Below, one piece after another: positions 1-7,767 of a DNA stretch of 64,000 bases (positions are counted from its first letter, which is position 1; each line of letters starts with the position of its first letter). Origin of the DNA: Thiobacillus denitrificans (GTDB lineage: Bacteria; Pseudomonadota; Gammaproteobacteria; Burkholderiales; Thiobacillaceae); NCBI GenBank assembly GCA_020723405.1, contig DYIY01000005.1:186001-250000 (forward strand), read 5' to 3'. The notes under the pieces were generated by a model that had not been told where the DNA came from, did not search any database, and saw only the letters and a program-made list of their open reading frames with translations. Position numbers and translations under genes: made by a program.

Positions 1-366
1 CAGCAGGCAGATGGAATCCGGCGTATGGCCCGGGGTGTGCAGCACGTCGAGGAACACGTTGCCCACTTGGATGCGTTGGCCGTCCTTGAGGGACTCGAAG
101 GGAAAGGCCACCCGCCCGGCATTGGACTCGTGCAGGCAATAGAGGCCGCCGCATTGCCGGGCCAGTTCCCGGCCGCCGGAATAGTGGTCGGCGTGGACGT
201 GGGTGTCGATGACGTGGGTGATCTTCACGTTCTGTTTCGCGGCCTCGTCGAGAAACCAGGCCTCATCCCCCAGTACCGGATCCACGGCCACCGCCACGTT
301 GCAGGAGCCGCAGCCGAACAGGTAGGACAGGGTGGCCTCCCGGGTGGCCAGTTGACGGAAAAACAT
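1..366 (-). CDS. MBL-fold hydrolase, persulfide dioxygenase-like (partial)
   Basis: The first 122 residues of a metallo-beta-lactamase-fold hydrolase are present; the C-terminus lies beyond the left edge. The metal site is visible as THVHADH (His56, His58, Asp60, His61) and a further candidate ligand stands at HTPGHTPDS (His110 or His114). This arrangement is usual in the ETHE1/Blh group of non-haem iron persulfide dioxygenases, which oxidise glutathione persulfide to sulfite. The start is supported by GAGGAGA five bases before ATG. It is the third gene of a leftward operon behind an ArsR-rhodanese regulator and a DsrE-like protein, which supports a role in sulfane-sulfur detoxification. A glyoxalase-II-type hydrolase cannot be excluded because the rest of the metal site is not in the window. 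Confidence 0.8.
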   Translation of the reverse strand, partial: MFFRQLATREATLSYLFGCGSCNVAVAVDPVLGDEAWFLDEAAKQNVKITHVIDTHVHADHYSGGRELARQCGGLYCLHESNAGRVAFPFESLKDGQRIQVGNVFLDVLHTPGHTPDSICLL

Positions 367-398
367 GGGGATCTCCTCGCAGGAATGGGATGCAGACT

Positions 399-749
399 TC
401 AAAAATTCAGGATGCGGTCGGCCCACAGGGTCCAGTCGGTCAATTCCTCCAGGGTGCCCTTGTGCACCCCCGCCGCCAGCATGTCCGGGGTCAGGCCCCG
501 GGCCTCCATGCAGGTGCCGCAGACCCCCACCTGGCCACCGCGCAGCACCGGTTTCAGCATGCGCTCGATGTTGTAGTAGCCCTGGGGCGTGGTCTGGCCC
601 GCCTTGGCGCACATCACCGAATCCCCCAGGAGGAACACCCGGACCTCGGCGCCCTCCCGGCGGGCCAGGGAATCCGCCAGACGCAGGCCGTTGTAACTGC
701 GCTCCGACCCGTAGGGCGCATCGTTCAGGATCAGCAGAATGCGGAACAT
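399..749 (-). CDS. DsrE/DsrF-like sulfur carrier protein
   Basis: A 116-residue protein of the DsrE/F fold. It opens with a short beta strand (MFRILLILND) and continues with alternating alpha/beta segments. Three cysteines stand out: Cys47 in SVMCAKAG, at the position of the sulfur-binding cysteine of DsrE-type proteins, and the CGTC pair at 77-80. Such proteins carry or transfer sulfane sulfur in the cytoplasm. GGAGAG precedes the ATG. The gene sits between the ArsR-rhodanese gene (30 bases upstream) and the MBL hydrolase (32 bases downstream), all on one strand, so it is probably co-transcribed with both. The acceptor protein is unknown; the family assignment rests on fold pattern and cysteine position. 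Confidence 0.8.
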   Translation of the reverse strand: MFRILLILNDAPYGSERSYNGLRLADSLARREGAEVRVFLLGDSVMCAKAGQTTPQGYYNIERMLKPVLRGGQVGVCGTCMEARGLTPDMLAAGVHKGTLEELTDWTLWADRILNF

Positions 750-779
750 GGGGGCTCTCCGGACAGCGGCGCGTCGGGA

Positions 780-1445
780 TCAGACCACCACGGGCAAGCC
801 GCCGGCGCGCCACTCGGCCACCCCGTCATCCAGGCGGAGGGCCTGGAACCCTTCCTTGCGCAGCAGTTCCACCGCCTCCTTGGCCATCAGGCAGAAGGGG
901 CCCCGGCAATAGGCCACCACCGGCCGGTCCTGGGGTACTTCAGCCAGGCGCTTGTGCAACTCCTCCACGGGCATGGAGCGGGCATAGGGCAGATGGCCGG
1001 CCTGGAATTCCGTCTCCGGACGCACGTCCAGCACCGTCACCTCGCCCCGCCGGGCCTGGGCCAGGAGGTCCTCCCGGCTCACCGGCGTCAGTTGCCGGGC
1101 GTCCTCGGCCAGCCCCAGCAGGGCCGCGCGCAGTTCCAGCAAGCGGTCCTCCGCCAGGGCCCGGATGGCCACCCAGAAATCCGCCACCCCCTCGCTGGTG
1201 AGCCGGTAGAAGACGTTCTTGCCCTCCCGCCGGGTCTCAACCAAGTGGGCCTGGCGCAACTCCTTCAGATGGGCGCTGGCCAGCTTCAGGGAAATGGCCG
1301 CCTCCCGGGCCAACTGCTCCACCGGCTTCTCGCCCTGGCACAGCAGTTCCACCAGTTCCAGGCGCTTGGGACTGGCCATAGCCTTGCCCATGCGCGCCAC
1401 CTGGCCGTAGAGCATGTCTTTGATCTGTCTTCCGGACTGTTCCAT
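780..1445 (-). CDS. ArsR-family regulator fused to a rhodanese domain
   Basis: A 221-residue two-domain protein. Residues about 10-95 form an ArsR winged helix (MASPKRLELVELL, then the helix-turn-helix around AAISLKLASAHLKEL and a wing at RREGKNVFYRL). Residues about 120-221 form a rhodanese domain with the loop Cys180-R-G-P-F-Cys185, so two cysteines flank the active site. The N-terminal domain has Cys36, near one of the sensing cysteines of SqrR/BigR, but no partner about 66 residues later; the rhodanese may supply the sulfur-reactive thiols instead. I chose the ATG with GGAG six bases upstream over a TTG four codons earlier. As the promoter-proximal gene of a DsrE/MBL operon it probably regulates that operon in response to persulfide. 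Confidence 0.88.
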   Translation of the reverse strand: MEQSGRQIKDMLYGQVARMGKAMASPKRLELVELLCQGEKPVEQLAREAAISLKLASAHLKELRQAHLVETRREGKNVFYRLTSEGVADFWVAIRALAEDRLLELRAALLGLAEDARQLTPVSREDLLAQARRGEVTVLDVRPETEFQAGHLPYARSMPVEELHKRLAEVPQDRPVVAYCRGPFCLMAKEAVELLRKEGFQALRLDDGVAEWRAGGLPVVV

Positions 1446-1470
1446 CGAATACTCCAAGGATCGTTAGATC

Positions 1471-1499
1471 AATATACACGGCGTATTCTGTTTGGGCAA
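1471..1499 (-). promoter_or_regulatory. Sigma70-type promoter for the ArsR-rhodanese operon
   Basis: On the minus strand TTGCCC (1499-1494) is followed after 17 bases by TATATT (1476-1471), about 25 bases before the ATG of the ArsR-rhodanese gene. The stretch is AT-rich compared with its surroundings. The same -10 hexamer occurs in the RND operon promoter near 55,580, but no clear palindrome overlaps it here. Confidence 0.55.
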
Positions 1500-1633
1500 A
1501 GGGAAGTGAATGGTCTTTGCGTACCGCCCAGAAGCCCCACACCTTCACTGGCGAAGGGAAAAAGGCGAGGCGTCAGCGATGGGGCGTAGTCCCCCTGCTC
1601 TTCCTCAATCCTGGCTATTAATAAATTTTACTG

Positions 1634-1661
1634 TTGCCCATATAAAATTCGTTCATACAAT
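1634..1661 (+). promoter_or_regulatory. Candidate sigma70 promoter for the rhodanese/DsrC pair
   Basis: TTGCCC (1634-1639), a 16-base spacer and TACAAT (1656-1661) lie in an AT-rich island (about 1615-1660). The start codon is about 150 bases downstream, implying a long leader. The call rests on the hexamers and the base-composition dip only. Confidence 0.4.
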
Positions 1662-1813
1662 GAAGGCAGAGGATGGAGACAAGGATGTCCATGAGCAGGC
1701 TGTTCCAGCCCCGCAAGGGGGCGTTGATCCAACGATGTCGCAGGCAGGCTGACTGATACCGGTTTGCCCCACGGCTTTGGCCGTGTCTGCCCCATCCATC
1801 GTCGGAGACTGTC

Positions 1814-2200
1814 ATGAAGCATCTCACCCCGCTTGAAACCGCCGCTTTCCTGAAAGAGAACCCGGACGCGGTGTTCATCGATTGCCGCTCGGAATGGGAA
1901 TTCCTGTTCGTCGGCCATCCCAAGGATTCCCTGCTCATCCCCTGGTACGAGGGCACGGACTGGGACCTGAACCCACGCTTTCTCGGCGAAGTACGCATGG
2001 CGGCCAGCATGAACCGGCCGGTGGTGCTCATCTGCCGCTCCGGCAACCGCTCCCGGGAGGCGGGGGAGTTTCTGGAGAAGCACGGCTTCACCGACGTGTA
2101 CAACGTGCTGTTCGGTTTCGAAGGGGAACTGGACGAGGGCCATCACCGCAGCACGAAGAACGGCTGGCGTTTCGACGGCCTGCCCTGGGAACAGTGCTGA
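1814..2200 (+). CDS. Single-domain rhodanese sulfurtransferase
   Basis: A 128-residue single-domain rhodanese. The domain opens with the usual strand AVFIDCRSEWEF, and the active-site loop is CRSGNRS with catalytic Cys74, the loop typical of small bacterial persulfide-handling rhodaneses. The tail ends in Cys128. No signal peptide is present, so it should act in the cytoplasm, moving sulfane sulfur from a donor to a thiol acceptor. GGAGA lies upstream of the ATG. It is followed after 46 bases by a DsrC-family gene and faces the ArsR-rhodanese operon, so its acceptor may belong to this cluster. The family is certain; the physiological partner is not. Confidence 0.92.
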   Translation: MKHLTPLETAAFLKENPDAVFIDCRSEWEFLFVGHPKDSLLIPWYEGTDWDLNPRFLGEVRMAASMNRPVVLICRSGNRSREAGEFLEKHGFTDVYNVLFGFEGELDEGHHRSTKNGWRFDGLPWEQC

Positions 2201-2246
2201 ACCGTTCCCGCCCCAGCGCCCACGCCACCCCATCAAGGAGACCATC

Positions 2247-2594
2247 ATGATGCACCACGCCATCCAACACCCCGTCACCACCCAGAACCGCATCGACGAC
2301 TGGTTCGACCCGGACGGCTTCGTCGCCGAGCCGAACGCCTGGACGCCGGAACGGGCCACCCGCATCGCCCGCCTGGACGGCATCACGGAACTGACCGCCA
2401 AGCACTGGGAAGTGATCAACCACGTGCGCCGGCAGTTCTACAGCCACGGCTCCCTGCCGGTGATGCGCCTGGTCTGCCGGGCCGCCGGCCTGGACCGGCA
2501 CAAGGCCCACAAGCTGTTCAGCAGTTGCAAGGGCCTGTGGCGGGTGGCCGGCCTGCCCAACCCGGGGGAAGAAGCCAAGGCCTACATGGACTGA
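2247..2594 (+). CDS. DsrC/TusE-family protein lacking both redox cysteines
   Basis: A 115-residue member of the DsrC/TusE/DsvC family, recognised by the central part (HWEVINHVRRQFYSHGSLPVMR) and the C-terminal AGLPNP. In canonical DsrC the tail reads CxxAGLPxPxGCV, with a penultimate cysteine and a second one about ten residues earlier. Here the tail is WRVAGLPNPGEEAKAYMD: the first position is Trp and the penultimate cysteine is replaced by an acidic extension. Cys77 and Cys94 remain elsewhere. Such cysteine-free relatives have been called RspA and proposed to be regulatory rather than sulfur carriers. AAGGAG stands six bases before the first of two adjacent ATG codons. It follows the rhodanese gene and is probably co-transcribed. 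No dsrAB genes are nearby. Confidence 0.8.
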   Translation: MMHHAIQHPVTTQNRIDDWFDPDGFVAEPNAWTPERATRIARLDGITELTAKHWEVINHVRRQFYSHGSLPVMRLVCRAAGLDRHKAHKLFSSCKGLWRVAGLPNPGEEAKAYMD

Positions 2595-2636
2595 AACAGC
2601 CGGTTTACAGGGTTTTGTGGGATGGGGTGGGCAAAA

Positions 2637-2763
2637 CGAACCGCATCACAGCCGGTCCGACGGCCCGGTACGGCTCGTTCCTCACCACACCCTAACGACT
2701 GGCGCAGCAACCATCCTCTGCTCCGCCTCGCGTAGGATGTGGTGAGCGCAGCGAACCGCATCG
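2637..2763. repeat. REP-like intergenic repeat with direct and inverted copies
   Basis: The word CGAACCGCATC occurs at 2637-2647 and again at 2752-2762. The second copy belongs to a longer unit beginning TAGGATGTGGTGAGCG, and a diverged inverted copy of that unit lies at about 2668-2696 (CTCACCACACCCTA). The arms can pair into a hairpin in the gap between the DsrC-like gene and the convergent phosphatase gene. Units of this kind are commonly dispersed in betaproteobacterial genomes; only this locus is visible here. Confidence 0.6.
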
Positions 2764-2793
2764 ACCCGATGAGCGTTGCCTGATACGCCTCCC

Positions 2794-4476
2794 TTAGCCG
2801 GGGATCAGGCTGCGGTTGCCGGCGCCGGGCAGGGTGGTCCAGGCCGGGCCGGGGATCACGTCGTACACGTCGCTTTTCACGGTGCTCACGTACACCCATT
2901 CGGCTCGGCATTCGGCGTGGCTGGCGGTGAGCAGCATGTAGCCCCGCTGGTGGGTGTTGGCATATTCCAGGGGGCCGATGATCTGGCTCAGGCCGGCCGC
3001 CACCAGCACCGGGTCCTCGCTGGGGAAATAGGCCTCCAGACCGGGGGAGGACACGGAAGTGGTGGCGAACTCCACACCCACCTGGTTGCCGCTGTAGTCC
3101 AGCAGGTTGCTGGCCCAGGCGTTGTGGGTGTCGCCGGACAGGACCACCAGGTTCCTGTCCAGGGCCCGGGCGGTGCCCAGCACGGTTTCCCGGGCCATGA
3201 AGTAGCCGTCCCAGGCGTCCAGGTTGTAGGGGATGGCGGGCTGGGCCAGGATGGCCGCCTCTTCCGGCGTCAGGGTCTGGGGCGCCACCTGGGCCTTGTA
3301 GACCAGGGCGCTGTAGTCGCTGAAGCTGATGCTGCCCAGCACCAGGGGGGAGGGAATGTCCATGCGCCCCATGAGCACCTGCTGGCCCAGCACGTCCCAG
3401 GTGGTGGTGGACTGGGCCAGTTGACCGGTGAGCCAGCCCAGTTGCTCGGCGCCCAGGAGTTGCCGGTTGGGGTCGGCCAGATCGGCGGTGAAGGCATCGC
3501 TGGCGAAATTGCCGCTGGCATCGAAATAGTCGGCGTAGTTCAACTGCTTGTCCCGGCCCACGACCCGGGTATCCAGCATGTGCAGGTTGAGCAGGTCGCC
3601 GAAGCGGAAGCTGCGGTAGATCACCTCCGGGCGGGCCGGGTCGGGCAGGCGGGTGGGCAGCCACTCGTGGTAGGCCTGGAGGGCGGCTGCCTTGCGGGCG
3701 GCGAAATCGCCCTCGCTGGCGGCGTCGTGGTTCTCCGCGCCGTCCGTCCAGGTGTCGTTGCTGATCTCGTGGTCGTCCCACACGGCGATCATGGGCATGG
3801 CGGCATGGAGGGCCTGGAGGTCGGGATCGCTGCGGTACTGGGCGTGGCGGCGGCGGTAGTCGTCAAGGGCCAGCAATTCGCCGGGCGGATCCACCAGACG
3901 GCCCAGGGCCTCGGCGTCTTCCGAGGCGTAGCCGCCCTGGCCGTATTCGTAAATGTAATCGCCCAGGTGCACGGAGGCGAACACGTCGTCCAGGCGAGCC
4001 ACCTCCCGGTAGGCGTGGAAGTAGCCGGCCGGGTAGTTGGAACAGGAGAACACCGCCAGCTTGATCTGTTCCACCCCGGTTTCGGGCAGGGTGCGGGTAC
4101 GGCCCCGGGGGGAGTGCTGGCCGTTGGCGCGGAACCGGTAATAAAGCTGCCGGCCGGGACGCAGGCCGGTCACGTCCACTTTCACGGTGTAATCCTGGTC
4201 GGCATCAGTGATCAACATGCCGTGACGCACCACCCGGTTGAAGCGGGCATCGGTGGCCATTTCCCATTCCACCCGCACCGGCCCCGGCTCCGGAGGCGTC
4301 ACCCGGGTCCAGATGATGACCCGGTCGCTGAGGGGGTCGCCGCTGGCCACGCCATGGCGGAACAGGGCATCGGGTGCGGTTTCGGCCCGGGCGGTGCGGA
4401 CCACGGTGGCGGCCAGGACGCTGGCGCCCACGCCGCGCATGAAGTCGCGGCGGGTGAAGGCGTGACGGGTGGACAT
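2794..4476 (-). CDS. phoD: PhoD-type alkaline phosphatase/phosphodiesterase, Tat-exported
   Basis: A 560-residue secreted phosphatase of the PhoD metallophosphatase family, which releases phosphate from mono- and diesters using iron and calcium. The N-terminus has a twin-arginine signal (TRRDFMRG at 8-15, then a hydrophobic stretch and ARAE). An N-terminal Ig-like part (FRHGVASGDPLSDRVIIWTR) is followed by the metallophosphatase domain with HLGDYIYEYG, VWDDHEISND and LSGDTHNAWASNLL, which carry the metal ligands. The gene lies alone and convergent to the DsrC-like gene. A three-repeat Pho box lies 47-75 bases upstream of the start, so expression under phosphate starvation through PhoB is likely. 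Assignment to the family is firm; substrate preference is not known. Confidence 0.93.
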   Translation of the reverse strand: MSTRHAFTRRDFMRGVGASVLAATVVRTARAETAPDALFRHGVASGDPLSDRVIIWTRVTPPEPGPVRVEWEMATDARFNRVVRHGMLITDADQDYTVKVDVTGLRPGRQLYYRFRANGQHSPRGRTRTLPETGVEQIKLAVFSCSNYPAGYFHAYREVARLDDVFASVHLGDYIYEYGQGGYASEDAEALGRLVDPPGELLALDDYRRRHAQYRSDPDLQALHAAMPMIAVWDDHEISNDTWTDGAENHDAASEGDFAARKAAALQAYHEWLPTRLPDPARPEVIYRSFRFGDLLNLHMLDTRVVGRDKQLNYADYFDASGNFASDAFTADLADPNRQLLGAEQLGWLTGQLAQSTTTWDVLGQQVLMGRMDIPSPLVLGSISFSDYSALVYKAQVAPQTLTPEEAAILAQPAIPYNLDAWDGYFMARETVLGTARALDRNLVVLSGDTHNAWASNLLDYSGNQVGVEFATTSVSSPGLEAYFPSEDPVLVAAGLSQIIGPLEYANTHQRGYMLLTASHAECRAEWVYVSTVKSDVYDVIPGPAWTTLPGAGNRSLIPG

Positions 4477-4522
4477 GGGAGGACTCCGGATAATGGGGAC
4501 CCGGGCAAGTTAGCCTTGGCTG

Positions 4523-4551
4523 GTGACAGGGCCGTGACGCTCCGGTGACGC
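4523..4551 (-). promoter_or_regulatory. Pho box: three tandem 11-bp PhoB half-sites
   Basis: On the minus strand GCGTCAC, GCGTCAC and CTGTCAC begin exactly 11 bases apart (plus-strand words at 4545-4551, 4534-4540 and 4523-4529). PhoB binds direct repeats of a 7-base word close to CTGTCAT separated by 4 bases, which is this spacing. The site ends 47 bases before the phoD start codon. A phosphatase downstream makes the assignment convincing. Confidence 0.75.
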
Positions 4552-4628
4552 CGGGCCGCCAAGCCGGGTAGTGCCATCCCGGCCAAGATGGAATAGCCTT
4601 GCCCCTCCTTCCCTTCAGCAGCGAATCC

Positions 4629-5702
4629 ATGGCCACACCCATCCTCAATACGCCCGTCCGGCTCACCCACCTTTCCCATGGCGGCGGCTGCGGCTGCAAG
4701 ATCGCCCCGGCGGTGCTGGAGAAGATCCTGGCCGACACCCCCTTTTCCAAAGGCCTGGCTTCCGGCTTCCCCGATCTGCTGGTGGGCATCGAATCCAGCG
4801 ACGACGCGGCGGTCTGGAAGCTCAACGAGACCCAGGCCATCGTCGCCACCACGGACTTTTTCATGCCCATCGTGGACGACCCCTACGAGTTCGGACGCAT
4901 CGCCGCCACCAATGCCATTTCCGACGTCTACGCCATGGGCGGCAGGCCCCTGTTCGCCCTGGCTCTGGTGGGCATGCCCATCGACAAGCTGCCCCACGAG
5001 ACCATCCGCGCCATCCTGGCCGGCGGCGAGGCGGCGGCCCGGGCAGCGGGCATGCCCATTGCCGGCGGCCACTCCATCGATTCCCAGGAACCCATCTACG
5101 GACTGGTGGCCATCGGCGTGGTGGACCCCCGGCGCATCAAGAAGAACAACGCCGGCCATGCCGGCGACGTGCTGATCCTGGGCAAAGGCCTGGGAGTGGG
5201 CATCTATTCGGCGGCCCTGAAGAAAGACCAGCTCCCCGAGTCGGGCTATCGGGCCATGATCGATTCCACCACCCGCCTCAACACCCCGGGCACAGCCCTG
5301 GGCGAAATGGACGGGGTCCACGCCCTCACCGACGTGACCGGTTTCGGCCTGCTGGGCCACAGTCTGGAACTGGCCCGGGGCTCCGGCCTCACCGTGCGTC
5401 TGCGATTTGCCGACGTGCCCACCCTGCCCGGCGCAGCGGATCTGGCCCGGGCGGGTTTCGTCACCGGCGCCAGCGGACGCAACTGGTCCAGCTATGGCGG
5501 CGGGGTGGAGTTGTTCGAGGGCTGTGCCGACTGGCAGCAGGCCCTGCTCACCGATCCCCAGACCAGCGGTGGTCTGCTGGTGGCCTGCGCAGCAGATTCG
5601 GCCCAGGCGGTGCTGGCTCTGTTCCATGGCCAGGGCTTTGCCCAGGCGGCGGTGATCGGCACCCTGGAAGAAGGACCGGCCCGGGTGCGGGTGGAAGACT
5701 GA
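4629..5702 (+). CDS. selD: Selenophosphate synthase (cysteine form)
   Basis: A 357-residue selenide, water dikinase, which makes selenophosphate from selenide and ATP. The N-terminal loop LSHGGGCGCK carries the catalytic Cys21 and Lys24 (equivalent to Cys17/Lys20 of the E. coli enzyme), so this is the Cys form, not a selenoprotein. The two AIRS-type domains follow, with VGIESSDDAAVW, TTDFFMPIV and NAISDVYAMGG for ATP and metal, and TDVTGFGLLGH and DPQTSGGLL in the second half. I chose ATG at 4629 rather than TTG at 4599 because the family normally begins shortly before this loop. No selA, selB, selU or tRNA-Sec is in the window, so its use (selenocysteine or tRNA selenouridine) is undecided. 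Confidence 0.95.
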   Translation: MATPILNTPVRLTHLSHGGGCGCKIAPAVLEKILADTPFSKGLASGFPDLLVGIESSDDAAVWKLNETQAIVATTDFFMPIVDDPYEFGRIAATNAISDVYAMGGRPLFALALVGMPIDKLPHETIRAILAGGEAAARAAGMPIAGGHSIDSQEPIYGLVAIGVVDPRRIKKNNAGHAGDVLILGKGLGVGIYSAALKKDQLPESGYRAMIDSTTRLNTPGTALGEMDGVHALTDVTGFGLLGHSLELARGSGLTVRLRFADVPTLPGAADLARAGFVTGASGRNWSSYGGGVELFEGCADWQQALLTDPQTSGGLLVACAADSAQAVLALFHGQGFAQAAVIGTLEEGPARVRVED

Positions 5703-5712
5703 CCGTTACGGA

Positions 5713-6486
5713 TCAGGAAATACCCCTGGTCTGGGCGATGCGGCGCAAGGCCGGCACCGCCAGATCGGCCACGTCGGCGTGATGCAGGGCCCGGGTGAGG
5801 CGGGCCGGCGCGCTGCGGCCGGCGCAACCATGGCCCGGATCGGCGTGGATGGCTTCGGCCAGGCCGGCCAACAGGCGCTCCTGGTCGAACTTGCGCCCCA
5901 CCAGCCATTCCTGCACGTCCAGCACGTCGGCGGCCACTTCGTCCAGCAGGTTGCGCCGCTCCCGCCACAGGCTACCCACGTCGCCGCCGGCTTCCAGGCC
6001 GGCGATGTTGGTGGTGAGAATGTAGAGGTTCTTGCGCACCAGCTCCCACAGGAAATCGTCCGCATCCTGGACCACCCGGGCGGGCAGGTCGATGGCGCCC
6101 AGGGCGGCCACCAGCCGCTCCGCTTCCGGACCGCACACGGGGGAGGACAACAGGGCCTTGGCGTCGGTGCCGGCCTTCTTCTCGAACCAGACGGAAATCA
6201 CCGTGGGCGTGTCGATGCCGTGGGCCTCCCAATCCCGGGGCAGCAACTCGTTCTGCAACAGCCCCACGTTTTCCCGCCAGGACTCGGGCAGGGCACCCAG
6301 CAGGGGATGCAAGTCGTTTTCGGCCACAGAGATCATGACCAGATCCGGTTCCGGCACCCGGGCCGCCACGGCGGCGGGGTCGTCGCTCCGGTTCACCGGC
6401 ACCACCACGTGGCCGGTGCGCAACAGGCCCCCGGCGAACACTCGGCCCAACTGGCCCAAACCGATCATCACCGCAATCCTGTCCAT
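5713..6486 (-). CDS. Rossmann-fold oxidoreductase-like protein, ketopantoate-reductase-like
   Basis: A 257-residue protein that opens with a dinucleotide-binding fingerprint (VMIGLGQLGRVFAGGLL, residues 6-22). It continues with strands resembling the N-terminal domain of 6-phosphogluconate-dehydrogenase or ketopantoate-reductase relatives (LVMISVAENDLHPLLGAL, VGLLQNELLP). The helical second half (LVRKNLYILTTNIAGLEAGGDVGSLW) would be the C-terminal domain. It is shorter than typical PanE and I see no firm catalytic residues, so the substrate is unknown. GGAGG lies five bases before ATG. It converges on selD with ten bases between stop codons and has no obvious partner gene. The NAD(P)-binding fold is well supported; the enzyme identity is not. 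Confidence 0.65.
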   Translation of the reverse strand: MDRIAVMIGLGQLGRVFAGGLLRTGHVVVPVNRSDDPAAVAARVPEPDLVMISVAENDLHPLLGALPESWRENVGLLQNELLPRDWEAHGIDTPTVISVWFEKKAGTDAKALLSSPVCGPEAERLVAALGAIDLPARVVQDADDFLWELVRKNLYILTTNIAGLEAGGDVGSLWRERRNLLDEVAADVLDVQEWLVGRKFDQERLLAGLAEAIHADPGHGCAGRSAPARLTRALHHADVADLAVPALRRIAQTRGIS

Positions 6487-6586
6487 GCTGCCCTCCGCCT
6501 TTGTTCGGTCATTGTAGGCCCGCTTCCGGCCGACCGCCTATTCCCACTAAAATAATCGGGTTTATCGCCACGGAGTCCCACCCATC

Positions 6587-7714
6587 ATGCAAGCGCCCCA
6601 GACCGCCGCCTTCCAGCCCCCCCGCCGCATCCTCATGGGTCCCGGGCCCTCCGACGTGCCCCAGCGCATCCTGGACGCCATGGCCCGGCCCACCATCGGC
6701 CACCTGGACCCGGCTTTCACGACCATGATGGAGGAGACCAAGGCCCTGTTGCGCTACGCCTTCCAGACGGAGAACAAGCTGACCTTCCCGGTGTCCGGTC
6801 CGGGTTCGGTGGGCATGGAGACCTGTTTCGTGAACCTGGTGGAGCCCGGTGACACGGTGGTGGTATGCATCAACGGAGTATTCGGCGGACGCATGCTGGA
6901 GAACGTGAAGCGCTGCGGCGGCGTGCCGGTGGTGGTGGAGGATGCCTGGGGCCGGGCGGTGGATCCGGGCAAGGTGGAAGCGGCCTTCCAGGCCCATCCC
7001 GAGGCGAAGCTGCTGGCCTTCGTCCACGCCGAGACCTCCACCGGCGCCCAGTCCGATGGCGCCGCCCTGGCGGCCATCGCCCGCCGCCACGGGGCCCTGA
7101 CCATCATGGACTGCGTCACCTCCCTGGGCGGCACGCCGGTGCTCATCGACCAGTGGGGCATCGACGCCGCTTACTCGGGCAGCCAGAAGTGCCTGTCCTG
7201 CACCCCGGGCCTGTCGCCCGTGACCTTCGGAGAGGCGGCCATCGCCAAGGTGAAGGCGCGCAAGACCCCGGTGCAGAGCTGGTTCATGGACCTCAATCTG
7301 GTGTTGGGCTACTGGAGCGGCGAGGGCAAGCGCACCTACCACCACACCGCCCCCATCAATCCCCTCTACGGGCTCCACGAAGCCCTGCGCATCCTGGCCG
7401 AGGAGGGCATCGAGAATGCCTGGGCCCGCCACCGGGCCCAGCATCAGGCCCTCAAGGCGGGCATCGAGGTCCTGGGCCTGGACTTCGTCGTGCCCGAGGA
7501 CGAGCGGCTGCCCCAGCTCAATGCCGTGGGCCTGCCCGAGGGGGTGGACGATGCCGCCGCCCGGGGGCGGCTGCTCAACGAGTTCAGTCTGGAGATCGGC
7601 GCCGGCCTGGGGGCCCTGGCCGGCAGGATCTGGCGCATCGGCCTCATGGGTGCCTCGGCCCGGGCGGATAACGTGGATCTGTGCCTGAAGGCGCTCAAGG
7701 CGGTGATTCGCTAG
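6587..7714 (+). CDS. Class V aminotransferase, alanine/serine-glyoxylate type
   Basis: A 375-residue PLP enzyme of the class V family (alanine:glyoxylate and serine:glyoxylate aminotransferases). Recognisable parts are [16 protein letters not shown] at the N-terminus, the cofactor region [17 protein letters not shown], the aspartate strand [11 protein letters not shown], and SGSQKCLS with the Schiff-base lysine. [11 protein letters not shown] and the C-terminal [12 protein letters not shown] are typical of this subgroup. It would transfer an amino group to glyoxylate or pyruvate in the cytoplasm. GGAG precedes the ATG at slightly long spacing. It is a single gene convergent to fdxA. Alanine, serine and aspartate donors cannot be told apart by eye. 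Confidence 0.9.
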   Translation: MQAPQTAAFQPPRRILMGPGPSDVPQRILDAMARPTIGHLDPAFTTMMEETKALLRYAFQTENKLTFPVSGPGSVGMETCFVNLVEPGDTVVVCINGVFGGRMLENVKRCGGVPVVVEDAWGRAVDPGKVEAAFQAHPEAKLLAFVHAETSTGAQSDGAALAAIARRHGALTIMDCVTSLGGTPVLIDQWGIDAAYSGSQKCLSCTPGLSPVTFGEAAIAKVKARKTPVQSWFMDLNLVLGYWSGEGKRTYHHTAPINPLYGLHEALRILAEEGIENAWARHRAQHQALKAGIEVLGLDFVVPEDERLPQLNAVGLPEGVDDAAARGRLLNEFSLEIGAGLGALAGRIWRIGLMGASARADNVDLCLKALKAVIR

Positions 7715-7767
7715 CCGGCGCGGAAACATCGGTGAGGCGGCCCCGCGCTGTCACACCTGCCCCGAGG

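Larger units (their letters stand above)
1446..1813. other. Divergent intergenic region between two sulfur operons
   Basis: This 368-base gap separates the leftward ArsR-rhodanese operon from the rightward rhodanese/DsrC pair. It holds the two candidate promoters listed separately. The segment 1505-1610 shows nothing I can name. The segment 1665-1800 may be the untranslated leader of the rhodanese gene. Confidence 0.6.

Noticed and set aside
1471-1487. ArsR operator on the left promoter (ATAC..GTAT)
   Set aside because: The arms are only four bases and different pairings have different centres, so the symmetry is not above chance in an AT-rich stretch.
4629-5702. selD as a selenoprotein
   Set aside because: The catalytic position is a TGC cysteine codon in GGGCGCK; no in-frame TGA is present.
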